From: Eubacterium sp.
GTDB lineage: Bacteria > Bacillota > Clostridia > Peptostreptococcales > Anaerovoracaceae
Assembly: GCA_017419895.1 (NCBI GenBank)
Contig: JAFOKI010000175.1
Span: 1 to 5,112 of the forward strand
Reading direction: 5' to 3'
DNA length: 5,112 nucleotides
Shown: piece by piece, positions 1 through 5,112 of the stretch
How positions within the stretch are numbered: the stretch's first letter is position 1
Layout: each line of letters starts with the position of its first letter
Notes under the pieces: model-generated
Told to the model about the DNA's origin: nothing
Databases searched by the model: none
What the model saw: only the letters and a program-made list of their open reading frames with translations
Position numbers and translations under genes: made by a program

Positions 1-1
1 A

Positions 2-113
2 GGGGTAATCCGGACGCGGTTATGTTGCAGCTGGGATAATTCGGACGCGGTTGTGTTGCAGCTGGGATAATCCGAGCCGCGGTTATGTTGCAGCTGGGAT
101 AATCCGAGCCGCG
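2..113. repeat. 31-32 bp tandem repeat array (3 full units plus a partial fourth)
   Basis: Units lie at 2-32 (31 bp), 33-63 (31 bp), 64-95 (32 bp) and a partial one from 96 to about 113. Each opens with GGGATAATCCG or a close variant, has a GC-rich middle (GGACGCGGTT or GAGCCGCGGTT) and closes with TGTTGCAGCT. Units 1 and 2 share the GGACGCGG middle; units 3 and 4 share GAGCCGCG. The array starts at the window edge, so it probably continues upstream. There are no unique spacers, so it is not a CRISPR. The 31-bp period is not a multiple of three and is interrupted by a 32-bp unit, so it is unlikely to encode a repeat protein. Function is unknown; a diverged copy lies at 1984-2018. Confidence 0.9.
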
Positions 114-136
114 CAGAGCGCCCGCGGCGCGTCTTT

Positions 137-156
137 GTTGGACAAGTGTTGGACAA
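137..156 (+). promoter_or_regulatory. Direct repeat GTTGGACAA x2, 11 bp apart
   Basis: GTTGGACAA occurs at 137-145 and again at 148-156, a spacing of 11 bp (about one helical turn). The downstream copy contains the -35 hexamer of the LRR gene promoter. Two same-face copies over a -35 could be a regulator site, or could simply be a duplicated -35 region. The repeat is seen directly; any operator role is inference. Confidence 0.35.
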
Positions 157-177
157 ATCCCTCAGATTGTATATAAT
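149..177 (+). promoter_or_regulatory. Sigma-A-type promoter of the LRR protein gene
   Basis: The -35 TTGGAC (149-154) is followed by a 17-bp spacer and a perfect -10 TATAAT (172-177). The predicted transcript starts near 184, leaving a leader of about 45 nt with an AAGGAGG ribosome binding site at 215-221. Five of six -35 bases match the vegetative consensus and the spacing is ideal, so this should be a fairly strong promoter. A second TTGGAC at 138-143 is too far from the -10 (28 bp) to act with it. Confidence 0.85.
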
Positions 178-228
178 TAAAATATAGATCAGTAAACAAG
201 TGGGCGTTGAACATAAGGAGGCGGGAAT

Positions 229-1734
229 ATGACAAAGGTATTAAGACGGACGGCAGCTGTATTCCTGATGGCGGCTTTGATGGCGGTACTTGCGATGCTT
301 GCCGGGACTGTCACGGCGCACGCGGCGAATATTGACGATGGAATTATCAATTCGACATGTCGCTGGGAGTACTGGAGGGATTCCAGCGGGACATACATTC
401 TTTCGATCGTAAGCACAGATTCGGACGGCGGCAGGATCCCGGATTATGTATGGAGTGAGCAATATGGCAGTACTGCTCCTTGGGCAAAATATAGTGATAA
501 TATCGAGGAAATCAGATTCGAGTACATTGTGGAGGTCGGGGATTACGCTTTCTATAAGTATCCAAAACTGACAGAAGTTGTGATTCACTATGTAAAAAGA
601 ATCGGTAATCACGCGTTTGCGTGGAGCGGAAATGTCAGAGGGATATTTATATACGGGGACAACTGCGTGATCGAGGACGACGCGTTTGCGTTCTGCGAGG
701 ATGTAACAATGAATGTGGTCCATCTGGAAGGGGTCAAGTCGATAGGCGAGACTGCTTTTGAGGAAGTCGACTGCAGAGAGTTGGAGTTAGAAGAAGGCAT
801 CGAAAGCATCGGTTACGGAGCTTTCAACAACAATGAGGCATTGGACTTTGTTGTGATCCCCAAGAGCTGCAAGTCGATCGGGCAGAACGCCTTCTGGGCC
901 TGCCCAAAGCTTACGGAAGCCGTTATACTGAGTCCGGCGTGTACATTCCAGGAGTATTCTTTCGATAAAGATCATTTAAGGACTCTTTTTGTTACAAAGG
1001 ATTCCACTCCGCAGAAACTGGCCAAGCAATACGGTTTCCCATATGTTATTTTCGGTGATGTCGGGGCAGGGACTCTCGATCTGACTAAGGGAGATAAAAC
1101 CTATACAGAGGGATCTGACGATGTGGGCTATTATACCGTTATGTCGTTAGAAGGCTTGGCAATGACCAAAAAGATTAATTATAAAGAAGTGGAACGGAGT
1201 TTGAGCCGAGGTTTGTATCATTTTGATCTGGATAAAGACGGCACATACGATATAGAGCTGGATGTAAACTATAGCACAAAAATATATGCCATTAAAGTTC
1301 TTCCGGGACGCAGCGTCGGTGGAAACATGACTTTCAGGCTGACCCAGGCTGACTTGGATAAAATCGGAGGAAACATTCTTGCAGGGTATTACGGCACGCT
1401 GACTTTGAAATTCACAAAGTTCGCCAACCCCATGACAGTCAAGTCCAAAACCGCGACCGTCAAGTATTCCAAGCTCAGGAAGAAGAGCCAGACCATCAAG
1501 AAGTCGAAGGCCTACACGATCAGGAACGCGAAGGGTAAGGTAACATATAAATTGTCTTCCGTCTCAAAGAGTAAATTCAAGAAATACTTCAAGGTATCTT
1601 CGAGCGGCAAGATTACTGTCAAGAAGGGCCTCAAGAAGGGAACATACAAAGTCAAAGTCAAGGTCACGGCTGCCGGTGATTCGAGCTACAACCCTTTGAC
1701 AAAGAAAGTGACAGTCAAGGTAAAAGTAAAGTAA
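229..1734 (+). CDS. Secreted BspA-type leucine-rich-repeat protein with basic C-terminal tail
   Basis: A 501-residue exported protein. Residues 1-33 form a Sec signal peptide: KVLRR, a hydrophobic Ala/Leu/Met core, and a TAHAA cleavage region. Residues about 93-255 hold roughly seven BspA/LRR_5-type repeats, visible as (I/V)G-x-x-AF motifs (VGDYAF, IGNHAF, IEDDAF, IGETAF, IGYGAF, IGQNAF, and a degenerate FQEYSF), each followed by a LxxVxI-type strand. Residues 280-400 form a separate domain containing DLDKDGTYDIELD (333-345), which resembles a calcium-binding DxDxDG loop. Residues 405-501 are very lysine-rich and strand-like, resembling basic tails seen on clostridial surface proteins and possibly holding it to the anionic wall. 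There is no LPXTG motif or C-terminal membrane segment. BspA-type proteins often bind host matrix or other cells, but the ligand here is unknown. The start is set by AAGGAGG (215-221), 7 nt upstream. It is flanked by its own promoter and terminator, so it is monocistronic. Confidence 0.9.
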   Translation: MTKVLRRTAAVFLMAALMAVLAMLAGTVTAHAANIDDGIINSTCRWEYWRDSSGTYILSIVSTDSDGGRIPDYVWSEQYGSTAPWAKYSDNIEEIRFEYIVEVGDYAFYKYPKLTEVVIHYVKRIGNHAFAWSGNVRGIFIYGDNCVIEDDAFAFCEDVTMNVVHLEGVKSIGETAFEEVDCRELELEEGIESIGYGAFNNNEALDFVVIPKSCKSIGQNAFWACPKLTEAVILSPACTFQEYSFDKDHLRTLFVTKDSTPQKLAKQYGFPYVIFGDVGAGTLDLTKGDKTYTEGSDDVGYYTVMSLEGLAMTKKINYKEVERSLSRGLYHFDLDKDGTYDIELDVNYSTKIYAIKVLPGRSVGGNMTFRLTQADLDKIGGNILAGYYGTLTLKFTKFANPMTVKSKTATVKYSKLRKKSQTIKKSKAYTIRNAKGKVTYKLSSVSKSKFKKYFKVSSSGKITVKKGLKKGTYKVKVKVTAAGDSSYNPLTKKVTVKVKVK

Positions 1735-1748
1735 TATGCTGCTTTTAT

Positions 1749-1790
1749 GCCCCGGCCGGAGATGGCTTCCGGCCGGGGCTTTGTTGTATT
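1749..1790 (+). terminator. Intrinsic terminator of the LRR protein gene
   Basis: A perfect 12-bp GC-rich stem, GCCCCGGCCGGA (1749-1760) with TCCGGCCGGGGC (1768-1779), encloses a 7-nt loop and is followed by the T-rich tail TTTGTTGTATT. It begins 15 bases after the LRR stop codon. It should end that transcript and insulate pyrH from it. Confidence 0.93.
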
Positions 1791-1838
1791 TCGGCAGATG
1801 TGTGCGGGGATCGGTCAAAAATCCTTGGCATGAGCCTG

Positions 1839-1937
1839 ATTTGTGTAACTTTTTCAACGGTTGTGAGGCCTGCATTCCATGCTGCAACAAAGATGCCAGG
1901 CGTGGCAGCCGATAAACGTTGGAAAGGTTACACAAAT
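1839..1937 (+). repeat. 99-bp element with 21-bp inverted ends (MITE-like or structured RNA)
   Basis: The left arm 1839-1859 (ATTTGTGTAAC...CAACG) and right arm 1917-1937 (CGTTGG...TTACACAAAT) are inverted copies over 21 bp with two differences. In a + strand transcript both differences become U-G pairs, so the stem would be unbroken. The 57-nt interior holds further hairpins: TGCCA/TGGCA with a GGCG loop (1894-1907), GCAT/ATGC (1872-1882), and GTTG (1860-1863) that can pair with CAAC (1885-1888). No target-site duplication is evident beside the ends and no reading frame is convincing inside. It could be a small non-autonomous transposable element, an intergenic repeat family, or an RNA. TTACACAAA-type ends vaguely recall some IS256-family termini, from memory only. 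Confidence 0.65.
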
Positions 1938-1983
1938 GCCGCAGGGATACGCGATTTTTGTAAATCCAATCATGCAGGGCCGG

Positions 1984-2018
1984 CTGAGGGATAATCCGGC
2001 GACGCCGCGTGGCAGCTG
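1984..2018 (+). repeat. Diverged single copy of the 31-bp tandem-repeat unit
   Basis: The sequence reads CTG-A-GGGATAATCCGG, then a GC-rich middle (CGACGCCGCG), then TGGCAGCTG. It has the same order of blocks, in the same orientation, as the units at 2-113: GGGATAATCCG at the start, a CCGCG-type middle, and GCAGCTG at the end. The GGGATAATCCG block is identical to that of units 3 and 4, while the middle differs by small insertions and deletions. The LRR gene therefore lies between two sites carrying related repeats, about 1.9 kb apart. Confidence 0.75.
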
Positions 2019-2167
2019 AGCGTTCAACGGCCGCAGCCATACGTCCGCGGGAGATTCCGTTTGACAGGCTCCTGGTCTCATAGGCTAAAACTGAGAACTT
2101 ATCGTTTTTGACACATGATGAGCTGATCGCCGGTTATGATGAAAAATGTGTTGTAGCGGTTTGATTG

Positions 2168-2243
2168 ATGACAAAGGCGGGCATTACGGGGACGGTTTTT
2201 CTGTCGGGTTCAAAACCTTGCAGAAGAACCGTCCCTTTGTCAT
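2168..2243 (+). repeat. Interrupted palindrome of GGGACGGTT type (REP-like intergenic repeat)
   Basis: The outer arms ATGACAAA (2168-2175) and TTTGTCAT (2236-2243) pair perfectly. The inner arms GGGACGGTTTTTCTG (2189-2203) and CAGAAGAACCGTCCC (2221-2235) pair over 15 bp with a single U-G. The tip 2204-2220 can form a further small stem, GGGTT with AACCT. On the left only, 13 bases (2176-2188) interrupt the stem; the right arm runs continuously as ACCGTCCCTTTGTCAT. I recall GGGACGGTTCT / GACAAA palindromes as dispersed repeats in clostridial intergenic DNA, but no search was done. It could act as a weak terminator or as transcript structure. It ends 30 bp before the pyrH -10 element. Confidence 0.75.
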
Positions 2244-2249
2244 ATTTGC

Positions 2250-2279
2250 GTATCACACACTTGCACTTTGTGGTATAAT
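2250..2279 (+). promoter_or_regulatory. Extended -10 promoter of the pyrH operon
   Basis: TGGTATAAT (2271-2279) is a perfect -10 hexamer with the upstream TGn extension. The best -35 is only a poor match, GTATCA (2250-2255) with an 18-bp spacer, which is acceptable for an extended -10 promoter. The expected start near 2286 leaves a leader of about 30 nt before the pyrH ATG at 2316. The promoter lies immediately downstream of the palindromic repeat at 2168-2243. Confidence 0.75.
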
Positions 2280-2305
2280 ACTTAAGATAGTTGTTGCGTC
2301 GGTAT

Positions 2306-2309
2306 GGAG
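2306..2309 (+). promoter_or_regulatory. Ribosome binding site that decides the pyrH start
   Basis: GGAG (within GGAGAAAG) lies 6 nt before the ATG at 2316. An in-frame ATG at 2304 has only GTTGCGTCGGT upstream and no Shine-Dalgarno match; it overlaps the site that would serve the later start. The later start is therefore preferred and shortens the protein from 238 to 234 residues. Confidence 0.65.
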
Positions 2310-2315
2310 AAAGAT

Positions 2316-3020
2316 ATGGAGCCAAAATATAAGAGAGTGCTGCTCAAGATCAGCGGCGAGGCGCTCGCCGGTGAGACGCACACAGGCATCAATGAGGAAA
2401 TGACAGCTAAGGTCGCGAAGGAGATCAAGGAACTCCGGGCTCTCGGAGTCGAAGTCGCGATAGTGGTAGGCGGAGGCAACTTCTGGCGCGGAAGAACGAG
2501 CAAGAGCATGAACCGTGAGACGGCAGACTATATAGGCATGCTGGCTACGGTCATGAATTCGCTGGCGCTTCAGGACGCGCTCATCGCGGAGGGGGTACCT
2601 GCCCGCACGCAGACTTCCATCACGATGAGGGAAGTCGCTGAACCTTACATCTGGAGAAGAGCTCTCAAGGAGCTTGAAAACGGAGATGTGGTTATATTCG
2701 GCGGAGGAATCGGTGAACCGCATTTCTCGACTGACACGGCGGCTGCGCTCAGGGCGGTCAATATCAATGCAGACATGATCCTGCTCGCCAAGAATATTGA
2801 CGCGGTCTACTCGGCGGATCCGAAGGAAGACCCGAACGCTGTCAAGTACGACAAGATATCCATGAAAGAGGTAATCGACAGAGGACTCAAGGTCATGGAC
2901 CTCACGGCAGCAACTATATGTATGGAAAACAACATGAGGATCCAGGTATTCGGCCTGGCGGAAGAAAACAGTATGGTCCGCGCGGTATGCGGAGAGAACA
3001 TCGGAACGATCGTTGAATAG
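2316..3020 (+). CDS. pyrH: UMP kinase (uridylate kinase)
   Basis: This cytoplasmic enzyme phosphorylates UMP to UDP using ATP, feeding UTP and CTP synthesis. The bacterial form is a hexamer of the amino acid kinase fold, unrelated to eukaryotic UMP/CMP kinases. From the ATG at 2316 it has 234 residues, near the usual 235-245. Visible motifs are KISGEAL (11-17), the glycine-rich GGGNFWRG (52-59), [15 protein letters not shown] (67-81, nucleotide contacts), the [11 protein letters not shown] segment (137-147), [12 protein letters not shown] (158-169) and [15 protein letters not shown] (192-206). The family segment often written GTGNPFFSTD reads [10 protein letters not shown] here, a mild variant. 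An alternative in-frame start at 2304 adds four residues but lacks a ribosome binding site. It is first in the operon, with frr 12 bases downstream. Confidence 0.96.
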   Translation: MEPKYKRVLLKISGEALAGETHTGINEEMTAKVAKEIKELRALGVEVAIVVGGGNFWRGRTSKSMNRETADYIGMLATVMNSLALQDALIAEGVPARTQTSITMREVAEPYIWRRALKELENGDVVIFGGGIGEPHFSTDTAAALRAVNINADMILLAKNIDAVYSADPKEDPNAVKYDKISMKEVIDRGLKVMDLTAATICMENNMRIQVFGLAEENSMVRAVCGENIGTIVE

Positions 3021-3032
3021 GAGGAATCGACC

Positions 3033-3578
3033 ATGAAAAAAACAATTGAAGAGAGGATCGACAAGACCAAGACGATCCTGAAAGAGAATCTCAACACTGT
3101 ACGCGCGGGAAGAGCTAACCCGGCACTCCTCGACAAGGTCATGGTGAATTATTACGGTTCGCCGACACCGCTTAAGGCTTTGTCGAATATTTCCGTGCCA
3201 GATCCCAGGCAGCTCATGATCACACCGTTCGACCCCAAGTCGATCAAGGATATAGAGAAGGCGATAAACATCGCTGACCTCGGTATTTCCCCGAGCAACG
3301 ATGGAAAAGTCATCAGACTCATTATCCCGCAGCTCACTGAGGAACGCCGTAAAGACCTCACCAAGACAGTAAAGAAAATGGGTGAGGAGGCAAAAGTTGC
3401 TGTCAGAAATATCAGAAGAGAAGCTAACGACGATCTCAAGAAACAGGAAAAGGACGGAGAGATCTCTGAGGACGATCTCAAGAAAGATCTCGACAAGATC
3501 CAGAAAGCGATCGATAAGGCCATCAAGGATATCGATGAAATCATCGCAGCAAAAGACAAGGAGATCATGGAAGTCTAG
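3033..3578 (+). CDS. frr: Ribosome recycling factor
   Basis: RRF acts with EF-G after translation termination to split the post-termination ribosome into subunits. The protein has 181 residues; about 185 is typical. It has the expected two-domain layout: a three-helix bundle formed by residues 1-26 and about 101-181, with the beta-rich domain II inserted at about 27-100. Diagnostic stretches are [12 protein letters not shown] (23-34), YYGSPTPL (40-47), [11 protein letters not shown] (101-111) and [10 protein letters not shown] (124-133), the last holding the conserved arginines of the ribosome contact. The C-terminal part is lysine- and aspartate-rich, as expected for this long helix. AGGAGG (3019-3024) overlaps the pyrH stop codon and sits 8 nt before the ATG, so the two genes are tightly cotranscribed and possibly translationally linked. 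Confidence 0.97.
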   Translation: MKKTIEERIDKTKTILKENLNTVRAGRANPALLDKVMVNYYGSPTPLKALSNISVPDPRQLMITPFDPKSIKDIEKAINIADLGISPSNDGKVIRLIIPQLTEERRKDLTKTVKKMGEEAKVAVRNIRREANDDLKKQEKDGEISEDDLKKDLDKIQKAIDKAIKDIDEIIAAKDKEIMEV

Positions 3579-3608
3579 TATTTCCGAGTGTTGTATATAA
3601 CAAAGCTT

Positions 3609-3635
3609 ATCGCCCGCTTAACGCGGGCGGTTTTG
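3609..3635 (+). terminator. Hairpin with short T-run between frr and uppS (terminator or attenuator)
   Basis: CGCCCGC (3611-3617) pairs with GCGGGCG (3623-3629) around a TTAAC loop. The stem can extend by a U-G and an A-U pair, and is followed by TTTTGTG. The stem is compact and all G/C, but the T-run is only four bases, so termination is probably partial. It sits inside what is usually one operon, 31 bases after frr ends and 17 bases before uppS starts. No good promoter fits between it and uppS, so uppS-cdsA transcription probably depends on read-through. Confidence 0.7.
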
Positions 3636-3651
3636 TGAACAGAGGTGCAAG

Positions 3652-4374
3652 ATGCTTGATATGACAAGGCTGCCGCAGCATGTGGCGATCATAATGGACG
3701 GCAACGGCCGTTGGGCCAAGAAGCGTGGGATTCCGCGCCTCGCCGGCCACAACGCGGGTATGGAGGCCATGAAGGAAATAGTCAGAAGATCCTCGGATCT
3801 CGGCATCAAATATCTTACGGTGTACGCTTTTTCGACGGAGAACTGGAAACGTTCGTGGGAAGAAGTATCCGGTATTTTCAAACTCCTCATCAAATTCGTA
3901 GACCTGGATCTTGACGAGCTTAATGAGAAGAACGTTAAGGTCAGGGTGATGGGAGATTATCAGGCGATCCCTGAGGCTGCCAGGAAAAGTATGGATGAGA
4001 CTTTGGAGACTACCAAGGACAACACGGGGCTCCAGTTCTGCATAGCGCTTAACTACGGAAGCCGCGCGGAGATCACTCGCGCAGTGAACGTGCTGGCTGA
4101 AAAAGTAAGAGCAGGTGAGATCGAGGGCGAGATCACTGAAGAAATGATAGCCCGTTACCTCTACACCGGTGAAGAGAACGGAAACGTCCCCGATCCCGAC
4201 GTCATCATAAGGACGAGCGGGGAGGAGAGGCTTTCAAATTTCATGCTTTGGCAGAGCGCTTACAGCGAGTTCGTATTCACGGACGTTCTCTGGCCGGATT
4301 TCACACCGGAAGTCTATGAGAAAACGCTGGAAGAATTCCAGGCGCGCGACAGAAGGTTCGGAGGCAGAAAATGA
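3652..4374 (+). CDS. uppS: Undecaprenyl diphosphate synthase (cis-prenyltransferase)
   Basis: This enzyme condenses eight isopentenyl diphosphates in cis onto farnesyl diphosphate to make C55 undecaprenyl diphosphate, the precursor of the lipid carrier for peptidoglycan and other wall polymers. The 240 residues fit the family (about 240-255). HVAIIMDGNGRWA (10-22) carries the catalytic aspartate D16 (E. coli D26). YAFSTENW lies in the substrate-binding region. RTSGEERLSNF (187-197) supplies R187, R193 and S195, matching E. coli R194, R200 and S202 for isopentenyl diphosphate binding, and E206 matches E. coli E213. The FTDVLWPDF and RRFGG signatures close the protein. GAGGTG (3642-3647) favours the ATG at 3652 over the in-frame ATG at 3661. 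Its stop overlaps the cdsA start. A dehydrodolichyl-type relative is unlikely given the size and motifs. Confidence 0.96.
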   Translation: MLDMTRLPQHVAIIMDGNGRWAKKRGIPRLAGHNAGMEAMKEIVRRSSDLGIKYLTVYAFSTENWKRSWEEVSGIFKLLIKFVDLDLDELNEKNVKVRVMGDYQAIPEAARKSMDETLETTKDNTGLQFCIALNYGSRAEITRAVNVLAEKVRAGEIEGEITEEMIARYLYTGEENGNVPDPDVIIRTSGEERLSNFMLWQSAYSEFVFTDVLWPDFTPEVYEKTLEEFQARDRRFGGRK

Positions 4375-5112
4375 AGACACGCATAATTTCGGGACTTTGT
4401 ATGGTGCCGCTGCTGATATTCTTCTATCTCGGTGGTTACTGGGTCCTGGCACTTTGCATAATCGTAGGGATCATCGGTACGCGTGAATTCTACAACGGTT
4501 TCCGCGCCATGGATATCCATCCGTCGGACTATATCGCTTATGCGATGCTGATAATTCTGTATCTCATAAACATAACCGGTCCGGGAAGACAGGAACTGGT
4601 TTTGGGATGGATAGTAGTATCGGTATTCGTCTGCTCGCTGCTAATGTTCAGCGTCAAGAAGCATACGCCGATGGATACGATGGCGACTCTGACGGGTATC
4701 ATTTATATAATATTCTTCTCGTACCATGTGGTTCTCGTCGATCAGTTGGATAAGTATTCGATATTCAAGTGGCTTATCCTGCTTTCAGCGTTCGGCTCGG
4801 ACATCTTCGCGTACTTCACGGGCGTGTTCCTGGGAAAGCATAAGCTTTGTCCGGACCTCTCGCCGAAGAAGACGATCGAAGGCCTGATCGGTGGGCTTGC
4901 CGGGAGCACGGTGCTTTGTCTGATATTCGGTGCGGTGTTTGCCAAGGAATACATGATCAGCTGTGCTGTGATCGGTCTGCTCGGCGCGGGTGTTTCGGTA
5001 TGCGGCGACCTCACGGCATCGGCATACAAGCGCAAGATGGGTATAAAGGATTATGGCACGCTGATCCCCGGCCACGGCGGGATCATGGACAGGTTCGACA
5101 GCGTACTGTTCA
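4371..5112 (+). CDS. cdsA: Phosphatidate cytidylyltransferase (CDP-diacylglycerol synthase), 3' partial
   Basis: This integral membrane enzyme converts phosphatidic acid and CTP to CDP-diacylglycerol, the precursor of phosphatidylglycerol and other phospholipids. The window holds 247 codons plus one base, and the frame is open to the edge; family members are usually about 260-280 residues, so only a short end is missing. Hydrophobic segments recur at about 6-33, 53-69, 77-95, 104-123, 132-150, 172-191 and 196-212. Conserved parts are SDIFAYFTG (143-151), PDLSPKKTIEG (161-171) and the family signature at 217-243 (S-x-x-K-R...K-D...P-G-H-G-G...D-R-x-D), which has Tyr at its third position where Leu/Ile/Met/Val/Phe is usual. 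GGAGG (4360-4364) lies 6 nt before the ATG, inside uppS. The ATGA overlap (4371-4374) implies translational coupling to uppS. Confidence 0.95.
   Translation, partial: MKTRIISGLCMVPLLIFFYLGGYWVLALCIIVGIIGTREFYNGFRAMDIHPSDYIAYAMLIILYLINITGPGRQELVLGWIVVSVFVCSLLMFSVKKHTPMDTMATLTGIIYIIFFSYHVVLVDQLDKYSIFKWLILLSAFGSDIFAYFTGVFLGKHKLCPDLSPKKTIEGLIGGLAGSTVLCLIFGAVFAKEYMISCAVIGLLGAGVSVCGDLTASAYKRKMGIKDYGTLIPGHGGIMDRFDSVLF

Larger units (their letters stand above)
1791..2273. other. Gene-free intergenic region carrying three repeat or structure elements
   Basis: No open frame here has both a ribosome binding site and recognisable protein content. Listed separately are the inverted-repeat element (1839-1937), the diverged tandem-repeat unit (1984-2018) and the interrupted palindrome (2168-2243). 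Between them are only weak signals: a 5-bp hairpin GATTT/AAATC at 1953-1966, and a hairpin pairing ACACAT (2111-2116) with ATGTGT (2146-2151). Two TTGACA hexamers (2061-2066 and 2108-2113) have no good -10 at proper spacing. The region reads as accumulated intergenic repeats rather than a decayed gene. Confidence 0.7.

Noticed and set aside
2..113. CRISPR array
   Set aside because: Units are directly abutting with no unique spacers, and no cas-like gene is present.
108..139. Hairpin GCCGCG (108-113) with CGCGGC (123-128) as a terminator for an upstream gene
   Set aside because: The loop is 9 nt, the tail GCGTCTTTGTT has no real T-run, and the left arm is part of the tandem repeat unit, so the pairing is probably incidental.
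1800..1994. 64-codon open frame on the + strand in the intergenic region
   Set aside because: No ribosome binding site before its ATG (TTTCGGCAG), no recognisable protein content, and it runs through both arms of the 99-bp inverted element.
1564..2040. 158-codon open frame on the - strand
   Set aside because: It overlaps the LRR gene end, the terminator stem and the inverted repeat, and its translation is low-complexity Arg/Leu/His with no family resemblance.
2061..2140. Promoters based on TTGACA at 2061-2066 and 2108-2113
   Set aside because: The first has only GCTAAA-like sequence at -10 distance. The second has TATGAT 21 bp away, too long a spacer, and no gene follows directly.
2304..2315. 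Earlier in-frame ATG for pyrH
   Set aside because: No Shine-Dalgarno sequence upstream, whereas the ATG at 2316 has GGAG 6 nt upstream, and the resulting N-terminus ([17 protein letters not shown]) fits the family length.
2146..2403. 85-codon open frame on the + strand overlapping the pyrH start
   Set aside because: It reads through the palindrome and the pyrH promoter and into pyrH in another frame; no ribosome binding site.
3592..3601. TGTATATAAC as a promoter for uppS
   Set aside because: The -10 match is imperfect, no -35 lies at suitable distance, and the transcript would pass straight into the hairpin at 3609-3635.

Overview
The window looks like the chromosome of an anaerobic, low-to-mid GC Firmicute of the class Clostridia. 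This rests on the gene order pyrH-frr-uppS-cdsA, strong AGGAGG-type ribosome binding sites, sigma-A-like promoters, and a secreted BspA-type leucine-rich-repeat protein with a lysine-rich C-terminal tail of a kind common in clostridial gut and oral bacteria. Genus cannot be fixed from the sequence alone. All convincing genes lie on the + strand.

Layout. Bases 1-113 hold the end of a 31-32 bp tandem repeat array that probably continues upstream. A near-consensus promoter (149-177) then drives a monocistronic gene (229-1734) for an exported surface or secreted LRR protein, closed by a strong intrinsic terminator (1749-1790). The next ~500 bases (1791-2273) hold no convincing gene. They carry three separate repeat or structure signals: a 99-bp element with 21-bp inverted ends (1839-1937), a diverged single copy of the tandem-repeat unit from the start of the window (1984-2018), and a long interrupted palindrome of the GGGACGGTT type (2168-2243). 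That palindrome ends just upstream of an extended -10 promoter (2271-2279).

This promoter serves the housekeeping block: pyrH (UMP kinase), frr (ribosome recycling factor), a short GC-rich hairpin with a T-run (a terminator or attenuator), then uppS (undecaprenyl diphosphate synthase) and cdsA (CDP-diacylglycerol synthase), which overlap by the ATGA tetranucleotide. cdsA runs off the window a few codons after its signature motif. The block links pyrimidine nucleotide supply (UMP to UDP), recycling of ribosomes after termination, the lipid carrier for peptidoglycan and teichoic acid synthesis, and phospholipid synthesis: growth functions that are commonly adjacent in Firmicutes.

The coding content is ordinary. 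What merits a second look is the non-coding DNA around the LRR gene: related repeat units on both sides of it, two structured repeat-like elements in a row, and the placement of this accessory module directly upstream of pyrH, where rpsB-tsf is often found. I found no convincing evidence of a wholly new system, CRISPR array, tRNA or rRNA.
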